Both the position numbers and the translations under genes were made by a program. From Marinobacter confluentis (GTDB lineage Bacteria; Pseudomonadota; Gammaproteobacteria; Pseudomonadales; Oleiphilaceae): a stretch of DNA of 64,000 nucleotides. Where the stretch lies: assembly GCF_004785685.1 (NCBI RefSeq), contig NZ_SRPF01000002.1:1008391-1072390 (forward strand). The letters are read 5' to 3'. Of the stretch, positions 53,446 through 60,284 are shown in pieces (position 1 is the first letter of the stretch; every line of letters begins with the position of its first letter). The notes beneath the pieces were generated by a model that was given only the letters and a program-made list of their open reading frames with translations, was not told where the DNA came from and did no database searches.

Positions 53446-53860
53446 CGTGATCTTTGCTCGGAACAACGCAGGCATCGTATCGGCCGAAAAGCCTGTATCG
53501 GTTCAGCGCGACACGATCATAAAGCCAATCCCGAATAAACGAAGGTACAACCCAGCCAACGCATGCAAGCGGCCAGGGCCAGGGAAGCCGCCGCATCACT
53601 CGAAAGAACGCCGACGACTTGGTATAAATCTCCGACCCCTCAACGAGCAACATGGTCTCGTAATAGTCGGTTGGAAATCCATGCCACTGCAGTATCGCCT
53701 GGCCCTCGGGCGACTGGACTGTTGCCAGCTTGAACTGGCGCTTGCGGTCAAACTTTATAAGGAAACGTGCCCAGGCTGAGCACAGCCTGCATACCCCATC
53801 AAACAGAACTACCCGGTCGCCTGAAGCTACGCCGGGTGCAGAGTGAAGTGTTTTATTCAT
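53423..53860 (-). CDS. DCC-family (DUF393) thiol-disulfide oxidoreductase-like protein
   Basis: The 145-residue protein has the DUF393 signature VVLFDGVCRLCSAWARFLI, where the D-G-x-C-x-x-C motif is the putative redox site, followed by GSEIYTKSSAFFRVMRRL and a hydrophobic patch. Its redox role has not been proven for most members. It is followed by a DoxX-like gene that overlaps its end. Confidence 0.85.
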   Translation of the reverse strand: MNKTLHSAPGVASGDRVVLFDGVCRLCSAWARFLIKFDRKRQFKLATVQSPEGQAILQWHGFPTDYYETMLLVEGSEIYTKSSAFFRVMRRLPWPWPLACVGWVVPSFIRDWLYDRVALNRYRLFGRYDACVVPSKDHDARFLGE

Positions 53861-53902
53861 AAAACTCCGAAAAGGCTCATTTGTGCCGGCACCATCCCAA
53901 AT

Positions 53903-54030
53903 CTATATTGTGATCTGGACAAGATCATCCAACGCTGAATCGATAATGCGACAGGCCGCCTGAGGTGCCGTGCCGATAAAGCCGCTACCCCCACCAATGA
54001 CGACGTGCAGATTTTCCTCGAGTATGGCTT
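53903..54030 (-). pseudogene. Fragment of SDR39U1/TIGR01777-type epimerase
   Basis: The frame reads HVVIGGGSGFIGTA, the N-terminal nucleotide-binding loop of SDR39U1-type epimerases, and stops after about 35 residues. The rest of the gene is missing. The DCC and DoxX-like genes next to it commonly accompany an intact epimerase, so this seems a remnant of that module. Confidence 0.55.
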
Positions 54031-54041
54031 TGTGACGCCTA

Positions 54042-54293
54042 TTACGGTCGCACCCCATTCATCAACAGCCTGTTCAGCGCTTCCAGGCTCTCTGGTCCGC
54101 CCTCCAACCGAACGCATTCGTTAGATTCCTGCTCCCATAAGGCAGCGGAGGATGTATGCAGGTGAACCGAAACCCTTGATGTAACCAGCCCATCCAGCAA
54201 GCCGGCTGGAACCCAAATCACGTTAGTGCCCTTCAGGCTATTGGGAACGGGGCTGCCGCCCCAGTCGCTTTGCGGCACAGCGAACAGTGACAT
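54042..54293 (-). CDS. Hypothetical protein (83 aa)
   Basis: The short frame begins MSLFAVPQSDWGGSPVPNSL and has no recognised domain. Its C-terminus is ESLEALNRLLMNGVRP. A weak GGAA-type site precedes the ATG. It lies in a region of gene decay, so it could be a fragment or a chance frame. Confidence 0.35.
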   Translation of the reverse strand: MSLFAVPQSDWGGSPVPNSLKGTNVIWVPAGLLDGLVTSRVSVHLHTSSAALWEQESNECVRLEGGPESLEALNRLLMNGVRP

Positions 54294-54414
54294 TGATAGA
54301 GATTCCGAATTTCCCCGTGAATTTCGAACTTAACGGTACCGCAGAGACATTCACCTTGCATCAATCAATCCTTTTCGACTTGATGGCGCTGCTTACTGTG
54401 CCAGCCAATATGAA

Positions 54415-55059
54415 TTACGAAATCCCTTCTTTGTCTTCAATTCCGGATAAAAAGCGTTCTCCAAATCGCGCGGCGAGCAAAGCCATAAAGACCGCTGCCA
54501 TGTATGAATCCAGCCACCACCAACCCAACAAGAGTTTAAATATCAACAAAAAAATGCATCCATACCCTGAAATCAGCAACGCGGTTACAGGCGTCGTTTG
54601 CTCATTATTAATTAGCCGCTTTACCCCATTGGTCGAGTCAGCGCGGAGGACGAAATATGAATACACCAGCCAGGCGCCCCAATATAGAATCAGGGCCGCT
54701 TGAATAAAGGAGAATTCGCTTCGCGTTTGACTGTTCCAGTAAATGATGAGAGCTGCATCCAGCCAGAGTATGCAGATACAAACGGCTCTGATATCCCGTT
54801 TGGTAAATGGAAGAAACAACGGTCCAAGAAAAATAATCGCCAGAAAAACAAACCCGAAAATTAGGCTGCCGACAAATTCAAACATCAGAAAAAGCGTATT
54901 TGCCCGGCTCCACTTCCTCTCCCAATCCTGCAATAGCTCCTGCCAGTAAAGGCCCAAAAATTCATGGAGCTCCGGGGAGATAATGATCGTGGCGTATAGC
55001 AGTACAGTGACCACAAACACACAGAGTTCATTTATTTTTGGAAATACGTGATCGTGCAT
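54415..55059 (-). CDS. Hypothetical integral membrane protein
   Basis: The 214-residue protein has five or six hydrophobic helices (LCVFVVTVLLYATIIIS, TLFLMFEFVGSLIFGFVFLA, FIQAALILYWGAWLVYSYF, TALLISGYGCIFLLIFKLLL and others). The DNA is more AT-rich than the core genes nearby, suggesting import. No family is recognised. Confidence 0.6.
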   Translation of the reverse strand: MHDHVFPKINELCVFVVTVLLYATIIISPELHEFLGLYWQELLQDWERKWSRANTLFLMFEFVGSLIFGFVFLAIIFLGPLFLPFTKRDIRAVCICILWLDAALIIYWNSQTRSEFSFIQAALILYWGAWLVYSYFVLRADSTNGVKRLINNEQTTPVTALLISGYGCIFLLIFKLLLGWWWLDSYMAAVFMALLAARFGERFLSGIEDKEGIS

Positions 55060-55096
55060 CTGTTATTCCAATCCAAGGAGCGCGCCACCCAACTTA

Positions 55097-55498
55097 CTAA
55101 GTCGGCGGAAACCGATCAAACACCGGCAGTTCGTGAACACGCTCCATCCAGCTTATTCGCTCTGCGATCTGAATCTGAATCCGCGCCGGAATCTCTTCCG
55201 GCGTATCGTAAGTGCCGCTCTGAATATCGATCAGGCCCGGCAGCGCGTGCGCGTTGGAATAGAACAGCCCGGTGCCACAATCCGGGCAGAAGTGTCGCCG
55301 TCCGTTTTCGGACGACTCGTAAAGCTTCGGCTGGCCTTTGGTGATTGTCAGCGCCTCCCGGGGATACATGGTCCACCCCACCATGGGGGCACCCGAATGA
55401 TGCCGGCAATCCGAGCAATGGCAGAGCGCATGAGTGTAGGGCTCTCCCTCCACTTCGTAGCGAACCGCGCCGCAATGACATCCACCTGCAAGCTTCAT
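55097..55498 (-). CDS. GFA (glutathione-dependent formaldehyde-activating enzyme-like) family protein
   Basis: The 133-residue protein has the GFA zinc pattern: C-x-C in GGCHCGAVRYEV, CHCSDCRHHSG and the C-terminal pair FCPDCGTGLF. Most GFA-fold proteins bind zinc and have unknown substrates. A second, decayed piece of a similar gene lies at 53.0 kb, and an unrelated GFA member is a cassette at 57.1-57.5 kb. Confidence 0.88.
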   Translation of the reverse strand: MKLAGGCHCGAVRYEVEGEPYTHALCHCSDCRHHSGAPMVGWTMYPREALTITKGQPKLYESSENGRRHFCPDCGTGLFYSNAHALPGLIDIQSGTYDTPEEIPARIQIQIAERISWMERVHELPVFDRFPPT

Positions 55499-55583
55499 GG
55501 CCTAGTCCTCAAGTAAACGATCGAACCACACCGTCATCATCGGCGCTCCTGACGTTAATATAGCGCCGCCGCCACGTAATTGC

Positions 55584-55918
55584 CTACAGCCGCCAACGCA
55601 TGGGATGAGTCTGTTCAAGAACACCGTTCTGATCCCAGTCTTCCCATCCGGTAAAAGGAATGGGTGACTCGTTAAACAGCCCCGGCAACCGGTCCGCCCA
55701 CACCGTTTTACTCTGCTCCAGCTGGTCCCTGAATTCGGGCTCATCCTGATAACGAATACCCCCGCCCTGAATGCCATAACTAACCTGGAGCGCCAGCACC
55801 CGGTCAAACCAGCCTTTCAGAATGGCTGGGGCGTTCAACCGGATCGAACCCCTCCCTATAGAGATCGACCAGTTCGACGGTATGCCCCACAAGTTCAAGG
55901 GACCGTATCGCCACATCT
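55584..55918 (-). pseudogene. Broken NAD(P)H:quinone oxidoreductase (flavodoxin-like fold)
   Basis: Two pieces of one gene are present in different frames. An N-terminal stretch (about 55838-55918) reads VAIRSLELVGHTVELVDLYR followed by EGFDPV. A C-terminal stretch reads LNAPAILKGWFDRVLALQVSYGIQGGG and continues to TGWEDWDQ. About 60 residues between them are missing and the frame has shifted. The start of the gene is cut off at a junction with a LysR remnant on the other strand. Confidence 0.7.
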
Positions 55919-56524
55919 GGCAGGCAGCTGGGAATCAGCCATGACACCCTGTTTGCAGGCCTTCTGGCCAAACCCTTCGACACGTTCCGTGCGGACTACC
56001 CCGACATCCAGCTTGAAGTGGTCATCTCCAACCAGGTACAAAGCTCGAGCAAGCGGGAAGCGGACATCGCCATTCGCCCCACCGATAACCCCCCGGAAAC
56101 CCTGGTTGGCCGCAAAGTTGGTTTGATCCGCCAAAGCGTTTACGGGCAGCGGCAGCATTGGCAGAACGAGCGGTTGCCCCTGCACACCCTAACTGGACAC
56201 CCATGGATTGGCCCGGACAACCATATGGGCAACCGTGCCCTGGAAACCTGGATGGCCCGGAATGGACTGGATGAGTTCTGCCGCTACCGGGTCGACTCCA
56301 TGCTGGGCATGCAAACCGCCGTGCGATCAGGCGCGGCTGTTGCCGTGCTTCCTGACTATCTGGGCGAAGCAGATCCGGAGCTCTGCCGGCTGACGGATTC
56401 CATTGGGGAGTTGGACATTCCACTCTGGATTCTGACCCATCCTGATCTGAAGCGGGTGAGGCGAATTCGGGAGTTTACGCAGGTTATTGGTGAGTATTTG
56501 CGAGGAGGCCTGACGACTCGTTAA
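55919..56524 (+). pseudogene. Truncated LysR-family regulator (effector domain only)
   Basis: The frame reads DTLFAGLLAKPFDTFRADYP, then LEVVISNQVQSSSKREADIA and continues to YLRGGLTTR, the substrate-binding domain of LysR regulators. The N-terminal helix-turn-helix and linker are absent; the sequence begins at the junction with the quinone-reductase remnant. Such divergent LysR-reductase pairs are common, so one deletion appears to have removed both gene starts. Confidence 0.7.
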
Positions 56525-56566
56525 CAGCAGCTTTCCTAAAGGCTCGCCTGCATAGCATTATTATGC
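56518..56566 (-). other. Degenerate terminal attC of cassette array
   Basis: On the minus strand the left core reads GCATAAT instead of the GCATAAC expected from the start of the same cassette (GTTATGC at 57044-57050). The right core may be GTTAACG at 56516-56522. Only about 49 bases lie between and no clear stem is visible. The site looks decayed and marks the distal end of the array. Confidence 0.4.
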
Positions 56567-57028
56567 GCTCTCACGGATAGCACGGACATCCTCGATATCC
56601 ACCGGACGCGAGAGCGCAGATTTATACTGGACCAGATCGTCCTTCAGCATGAGGGGAAGCTGAAGACCCAGCAAATGCACGGTCGAATAGCGAGAAAAAT
56701 CTATGTTGAGCGGAACCCAGGTCTGGTTGCCTGCATCGAAGATTTTCGCACTGTCAGCGCTACCTACCTCCACTTTGATGCCTTCATACTTGAACTGGAC
56801 GTAGGTTAGATCCCAGCCTTCCTCTTGGCGGTGAGCGGCAGCTTTGGATACAAATTTCTGGCCGGCTTGGACCACCGACGAGAAATGTTCACCGGGGACG
56901 AAAAGGTCGATGTCATTCAGATCACGCTCGGAGCCATATCCCTTTGCGGCGAGTCCTCCACAGATCAGAAAGGGGATATTCCTGTCTCTCAGTAACCCCA
57001 CAATCCATTGGGCTGCCAAATGATGCAC
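56561..57028 (-). CDS. Nucleotidyltransferase-fold protein (integron cassette)
   Basis: The 155-residue protein has a nucleotidyltransferase-like core (IPFLICGGLAAKGYGSERDL, NDIDLFVPG with paired acidic residues). Relatives include minimal nucleotidyltransferases and toxin AbiEii-like proteins. No antitoxin partner is visible. The TAA stop lies in the degenerate attC core. It is the last cassette of the array. Confidence 0.65.
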   Translation of the reverse strand: MHHLAAQWIVGLLRDRNIPFLICGGLAAKGYGSERDLNDIDLFVPGEHFSSVVQAGQKFVSKAAAHRQEEGWDLTYVQFKYEGIKVEVGSADSAKIFDAGNQTWVPLNIDFSRYSTVHLLGLQLPLMLKDDLVQYKSALSRPVDIEDVRAIRESA

Positions 57029-57043
57029 GCTTCCTCCTTTTGC

Positions 57044-57115
57044 GCATAACGCCTCGGCCTTGCGGCGAGCCGGAGCGACAACGAAGGTGCGTCCTCCAAC
57101 AGCCGCTGGTTATGT
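57044..57115 (-). other. attC site A (72 bp) of the GFA cassette
   Basis: The outer cores are GCATAAC at 57044-57050 and GTTATGT at 57109-57115 (plus-strand view), with imperfect inner arms (GCCTCGGCC, GCGTCCTCCAACAGCCGC). It follows the GFA gene on the minus strand. Its R'' core (ACATAAC on the minus strand) is complementary to the start of the same cassette at 57562-57568. Confidence 0.85.
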
Positions 57116-57126
57116 ATGATCCTAGC

Positions 57127-57528
57127 TTACTCTGGCAGGCCCTCGAACTCTGGCACGTCCCCTATCGCCCCGTCCCAAACCGCTCTACTCGATGTGAAGA
57201 TGTGAGCAGTTGGCAACAAAGAGACTTTAGTGTCCAAACACCCTGCGGGAACGACGAGCAGATTTGTAAGTTGAGTGCTTGGTAATGCTGAACCACACGA
57301 TCTACAAAAGCTTTTGTTGTGGCGAGTACCTGGAAGCGTAAAGGAAGTCACAGCATCGACACCCGCCAGCCAAGTCAGTTTAGCTGACTGCGAGAACAAA
57401 TTTGCCGCATGAGCAGATCCCGTATCTTTTTGACAATACTGACAATGGCACAGGTAAAAGCTGTCGAAGTCTCCATGGACCTCGAATCTCACTGTGCCAC
57501 ACAGGCAAGAACCAACATGCTTAGTCAT
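57127..57528 (-). CDS. GFA-family zinc protein (integron cassette)
   Basis: The protein of about 133 residues has the GFA zinc motifs: VGSCLCGTVRFEV, CHCQYCQKDTGSAH and SFCRSCGSALPS. It begins MTKHVGSCLCG; the frame extends upstream to 57561 without a better start. It is clearly different in sequence from the GFA gene at 55.1 kb. It forms its own cassette with attC A. Confidence 0.85.
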   Translation of the reverse strand: MTKHVGSCLCGTVRFEVHGDFDSFYLCHCQYCQKDTGSAHAANLFSQSAKLTWLAGVDAVTSFTLPGTRHNKSFCRSCGSALPSTQLTNLLVVPAGCLDTKVSLLPTAHIFTSSRAVWDGAIGDVPEFEGLPE

Positions 57529-57561
57529 AGGATTCCCTTCTATGGCCCGCAGGTAACGCAC

Positions 57562-57645
57562 ACATAACGCCGGCTATAAGCGGCTGCTGAAAGCCGTCCG
57601 GTGAAGGGCCGAAGGCCCGAAACAGACTTAATGGCCTGGTTAGGT
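57562..57645 (-). other. attC site B (84 bp) of the DUF2750 cassette
   Basis: Core boxes are ACATAAC (57562-57568) and GTTAGGT (57639-57645), with an inner stem built from GCTGCTGAAAGC and CCGTCCGGTGAAGGGCC-type sequence. The R'' core (ACCTAAC on the minus strand) is complementary to the cassette's own start at 58004-58010. Confidence 0.88.
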
Positions 57646-57999
57646 GTTGTTGCGCAGAGCTTCGACATTTTTCTGCAACTCAGATGGATGGATGTCAAAA
57701 CCAGTGGCACGTTTGCCAGACCAGTTTATCCCTGCCAAAAGGCCATCTTTGGACAAGCCCGGAACCCATCTTTCACAAAATTCCGTCCAAGGAATGGCCA
57801 CGGGTTCAAACCCCTCATAGGCGCCAACATTTTCTATTACTGCCTGGGCCCGGGATCGCGAAGACCAGAAAGGCATTGTGCGCTTGTCCTCTGTCCCATG
57901 CGGAGCGGGGAAGCCACCGCTATCTTTAATGCCCCAAACGACTCCGTTTTCGGCAACCTCTTTGTAGAATGCTGATGCTTGTGCTGAGGAAATACTCAT
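57640..57999 (-). CDS. DUF2750-family protein (integron cassette)
   Basis: The roughly 119-residue protein has the DUF2750 layout, with ASAFYKEVAENGVVWGI, TMPFWSSRSRAQAVIEN and WTEFCERWVPGLSKDGL. The function of the family is unknown, and members are common in cassettes and genomic islands. Its TAA stop lies in attC B. A GTG at 58005 in the cassette core is an alternative start. Confidence 0.78.
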   Translation of the reverse strand: MSISSAQASAFYKEVAENGVVWGIKDSGGFPAPHGTEDKRTMPFWSSRSRAQAVIENVGAYEGFEPVAIPWTEFCERWVPGLSKDGLLAGINWSGKRATGFDIHPSELQKNVEALRNNT

Positions 58000-58003
58000 A
58001 TAC

Positions 58004-58066
58004 ACCTAACGCGAAGCTAAGCGGCGCCCTGACAAGGGCGTCCGGTGGAGGCCCATCGGGCCGGAA
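58004..58066 (-). other. attC site C, left part, interrupted by IS3-family element
   Basis: The site starts ACCTAAC and continues with a stem (GCGGCGCCCTGACAAGGGCG, then TCCGGTGGAGGCCCATCGGG) that is cut by an insertion sequence after the bases GAA. The other end is at 59338-59363. Joining the two and dropping one GAA gives an 86-base attC that aligns closely with attC F. Confidence 0.85.
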
Positions 58067-58099
58067 TGGTATTCCCCCAAAAAAACAGACACGCTCCCA

Positions 58100-58990
58100 T
58101 CAGTTAGCTCCCTCGAATTCCAGTGGAGCCCGGTAACCAAGGCTGCTGTGCAGTCGTTGGGTGTTATAAAAACGCTCAATATACTGTTTTATATGGTGTC
58201 TTAATTGGCGAAGCGTGACAAAGCTGGTTGCGTGCAGCAGTTCTCCTTTCAGGCTTTTAAAAAAAGATTCCACCTCTGCGTTGTCGGTACAGTATCCCGG
58301 CCGGCTCATGCTGTGGACGATCTGGTGGCGGGTCATCATGTCGCGCATTCTCAGCGCTCTGAATTCAGTGCCTCGATCGGTATGGAGTAGAAGCCCTGGC
58401 GGTGGTGAACGCAGCTGAAGTGCCTGTTTGAGAGCGCCGCGTGACAGCTCTCCATTCAGACTAGCCTCCAGTTTCCAGCCCACAATGCGACGAGAGAACA
58501 AGTCCAACACCACCGCCAGAAACACGTTCTTCCGCCCCATCTTGATGTAGGTCACGTCGCTACTCCATTGCTGATTGATCGCCACTGGCTTCTCCGTTGC
58601 CAGTCGGTAGTTTGGCCATGCCCTGAGGACGGCCCTACGGGTCAGCAGTCGTCGGTAGATTCGGTAAGATCTGGCCTTCATGCCCCATTCTCTCATCAGC
58701 CGGGCGACACGGTTTTCTCCAACCCGAATCCCCTGATTGCGAAGGGACTGATACACCTTGGGACTGCCGTAGCGACCCTCACTGTCATTGAAGATCTTGC
58801 GGATCTTGAGCAACAGTGCGGCATTCTCTGACGCCCGCTGACCTGGCTTGCGGTTCGCCCAGGCGTAATAGCCTGAGCGGGAAATGTTGAGGTGACGACA
58901 CAGCGTCTTTACGCCGTGCTCTCGTCGGTGTTGCCAGACGAATCGGTACGCTTCCTTCGTTCTTCGGCCTGAAAGCGTTGAAACTTTTTT
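58100..58990 (-). CDS. IS3-family transposase OrfB (via -1 frameshift)
   Basis: The frame holds the DDE integrase core: first Asp in SSDVTYIKMG, second in LLHTDRGTEF, Glu in NAEVESFFKSLKGEL. It is open back to a slippery AAAAAAG at 58984-58990, and the frame relation to orfA is the -1 expected for programmed frameshifting. The upstream part reads WQHRREHGVKTLCRHL and ISRSGYYAW. No independent start is needed. Confidence 0.92.
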   Translation of the reverse strand, partial: KKVSTLSGRRTKEAYRFVWQHRREHGVKTLCRHLNISRSGYYAWANRKPGQRASENAALLLKIRKIFNDSEGRYGSPKVYQSLRNQGIRVGENRVARLMREWGMKARSYRIYRRLLTRRAVLRAWPNYRLATEKPVAINQQWSSDVTYIKMGRKNVFLAVVLDLFSRRIVGWKLEASLNGELSRGALKQALQLRSPPPGLLLHTDRGTEFRALRMRDMMTRHQIVHSMSRPGYCTDNAEVESFFKSLKGELLHATSFVTLRQLRHHIKQYIERFYNTQRLHSSLGYRAPLEFEGAN

Positions 58991-59280
58991 AGGATGTCGT
59001 TTTCCTCCTGAAGCTCTGACACTTGGCGCTTCAAGCGGGCAATCTCATCCTGCTCGCTGATCTTCTTCTTGGCCTCTGCCGGTGCTCGCTTGACCCGTTT
59101 CATACCGAACTTCCCCTCACGATGCTCCTTTCGCCAGCGTGACAGCATCATCGGGTGAATATCCAGCGCTTCGGCAACGCTTTTCACGCTGCGATGCGCC
59201 TGGTGACTCCATTCAACGGCTTTGACTTTGAACTCGGTGGTATACCGCTCGGTTTTCTTGCCGGTCGTCATTGCAGGCAT
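58909..59280 (-). CDS. IS3-family transposase OrfA
   Basis: The 123-residue protein is the DNA-binding subunit: a helix-turn-helix (YTTEFKVKAVEWSHQAHR, SVAEALDIHPMMLSRWRKEH) and a C-terminal coiled coil (ISEQDEIARLKRQVSELQE). It ends past a slippery AAAAAAG that leads into OrfB by -1 frameshift. Confidence 0.92.
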   Translation of the reverse strand: MPAMTTGKKTERYTTEFKVKAVEWSHQAHRSVKSVAEALDIHPMMLSRWRKEHREGKFGMKRVKRAPAEAKKKISEQDEIARLKRQVSELQEENDILKKFQRFQAEERRKRTDSSGNTDESTA

Positions 59281-59337
59281 CGCTGTTCTCCCAAGTTGGA
59301 GTTATCGATGCGTGTCTATTGAAGTGGGGGAAGTGCA

Positions 59338-59363
59338 GAACGAACTACAACAACTTGTTATGT
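59338..59363 (-). other. attC site C, right part (with GAA target duplicate)
   Basis: These bases (GAA, then CGAACTACAACAACTTGTTATGT) complete the attC cut by the IS element; the core GTTATGT is at 59357-59363. Its R'' (ACATAAC on the minus strand) is complementary to the start of the SMI1/KNR4 cassette at 60214-60220. Confidence 0.85.
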
Positions 59364-59372
59364 GATGACGGC

Positions 59373-60203
59373 CTAATCCAAAGTAAGGTCCGTTAAGCCG
59401 GCGTCTGCGCATGTACCTTTGATTTCCGATCCCGAGTAATACATGTGTTCTCGCTCTTCCTTATGCATGGAGTTTAGATAGGCGTATTGCATTAGGTGAG
59501 CAAAGGACTTGAACCTTAGGGCGCCGGGCAATTCCCACCCTAAGAACCATGCCTCCCATTCTCCATCTTCAGTTTTTACCGATGGATTTAACACGTAGAG
59601 GCCAGCGTCTACCATTTCGCTCATTGCAAACGCTGTTTCAATATAACTCTCACGAACATCGATGCTGTCCTGACTTTCAGAGTATGTAAAATAGTCCTCG
59701 TCTGAGCTGTCTGGAAGTGCATCTGCGTTTATTAGGTCAGGATATAACGTCGCAATCCGATCTATCTCGGCGGGCCCGTAGATTTTCCCGTCATCAGCAT
59801 CCAGTCGTAATTGGATCCAACCTCCACTAGCCATCCAAAAATCTTTAACAGACTTAGGAAAGCTCATCCCAAGTCGATGCTCCGCTTCTTCAATCGCGCT
59901 ACGAGTCGCTTCTTCAAACATCAAGCTGCCTCGATCCAACACTTCTTTATCCATTGGAGTTTGAGCGCCGTCACTGTGGAGAAATGCCATCGTCTCGGTT
60001 TGCCAGCATTTTAGGAACTGCCTCCAGCCCGCGACATTTCCAACGTATCCGGATTTCCAAGGTTGAAACACTTTTAGTGCGTCCTCATTTCTAGAGGGAG
60101 TACAAGAAGTCATCGAGAGCGCAAGACAACTCGCAAGCAACCTCCTCAACAAGACCTCTTTCCGGGGAGTTACCCTGGACGAAAATCGTAATCGAGCTTT
60201 CAT
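59373..60203 (-). CDS. SMI1/KNR4-family protein, predicted lipoprotein (integron cassette)
   Basis: The roughly 276-residue protein has a lipoprotein-like start (RRLLASCLALSMTSCTPS) and an SMI1/KNR4 fold segment (IEEAEHRLGMSFPKSVKDFW, ASGGWIQLRL). SMI1/KNR4 proteins often act as immunity proteins in toxin systems, but no toxin is adjacent. Its start at 60203 is chosen because the earlier in-frame ATG lies inside attC D. Function is unknown. Confidence 0.72.
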   Translation of the reverse strand: MKARLRFSSRVTPRKEVLLRRLLASCLALSMTSCTPSRNEDALKVFQPWKSGYVGNVAGWRQFLKCWQTETMAFLHSDGAQTPMDKEVLDRGSLMFEEATRSAIEEAEHRLGMSFPKSVKDFWMASGGWIQLRLDADDGKIYGPAEIDRIATLYPDLINADALPDSSDEDYFTYSESQDSIDVRESYIETAFAMSEMVDAGLYVLNPSVKTEDGEWEAWFLGWELPGALRFKSFAHLMQYAYLNSMHKEEREHMYYSGSEIKGTCADAGLTDLTLD

Positions 60204-60213
60204 GACTGAATTC

Positions 60214-60284
60214 ACATAACGCTTGGCTTTGCGGCGCAACGGAGCGAAAGCGCAGATGCGTCCGACAACAGCCATTTGTTACAT
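60214..60284 (-). other. attC site D (71 bp) of the P-loop ATPase cassette
   Basis: Core boxes are ACATAAC (60214-60220) and GTTACAT (60278-60284), with an inner stem from TTTGCGGCGCAACGGAGCG and a right arm GCGTCCGACAACAGCC shared with attC E. The R'' (ATGTAAC on the minus strand) matches the cassette start at 61758-61764. Confidence 0.88.

Larger units (their letters stand above)
58067..59337 (-). mobile_element. IS3-family insertion sequence (1271 bp)
   Basis: The element has two overlapping transposase frames and imperfect terminal inverted repeats. The left end is TGGTATTCCCCC and the right end is the reverse complement of TGCACTTCCCCC, with AGACACGC conserved further in on both sides. 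A 3-bp GAA repeat flanks it (58064-58066 and 59338-59340), the target-site size of IS3 elements. It lies in the middle of attC C, in the same transcription direction as the cassettes. Confidence 0.93.

Noticed and set aside
54287..54703. Plus-strand open frame opposite the membrane protein
   Set aside because: Low-complexity shadow with no ribosome site; the minus-strand frame has clear membrane helices.
53000..56510. Possible further attC sites in the decayed region
   Set aside because: No pair of complementary core boxes with an inner stem was found between the NLP gene and 56510, so the array seems to end near 56518.
56944..57285. Plus-strand open frame across attC A
   Set aside because: It crosses a recombination site and opposes two cassette genes; no domain is seen.
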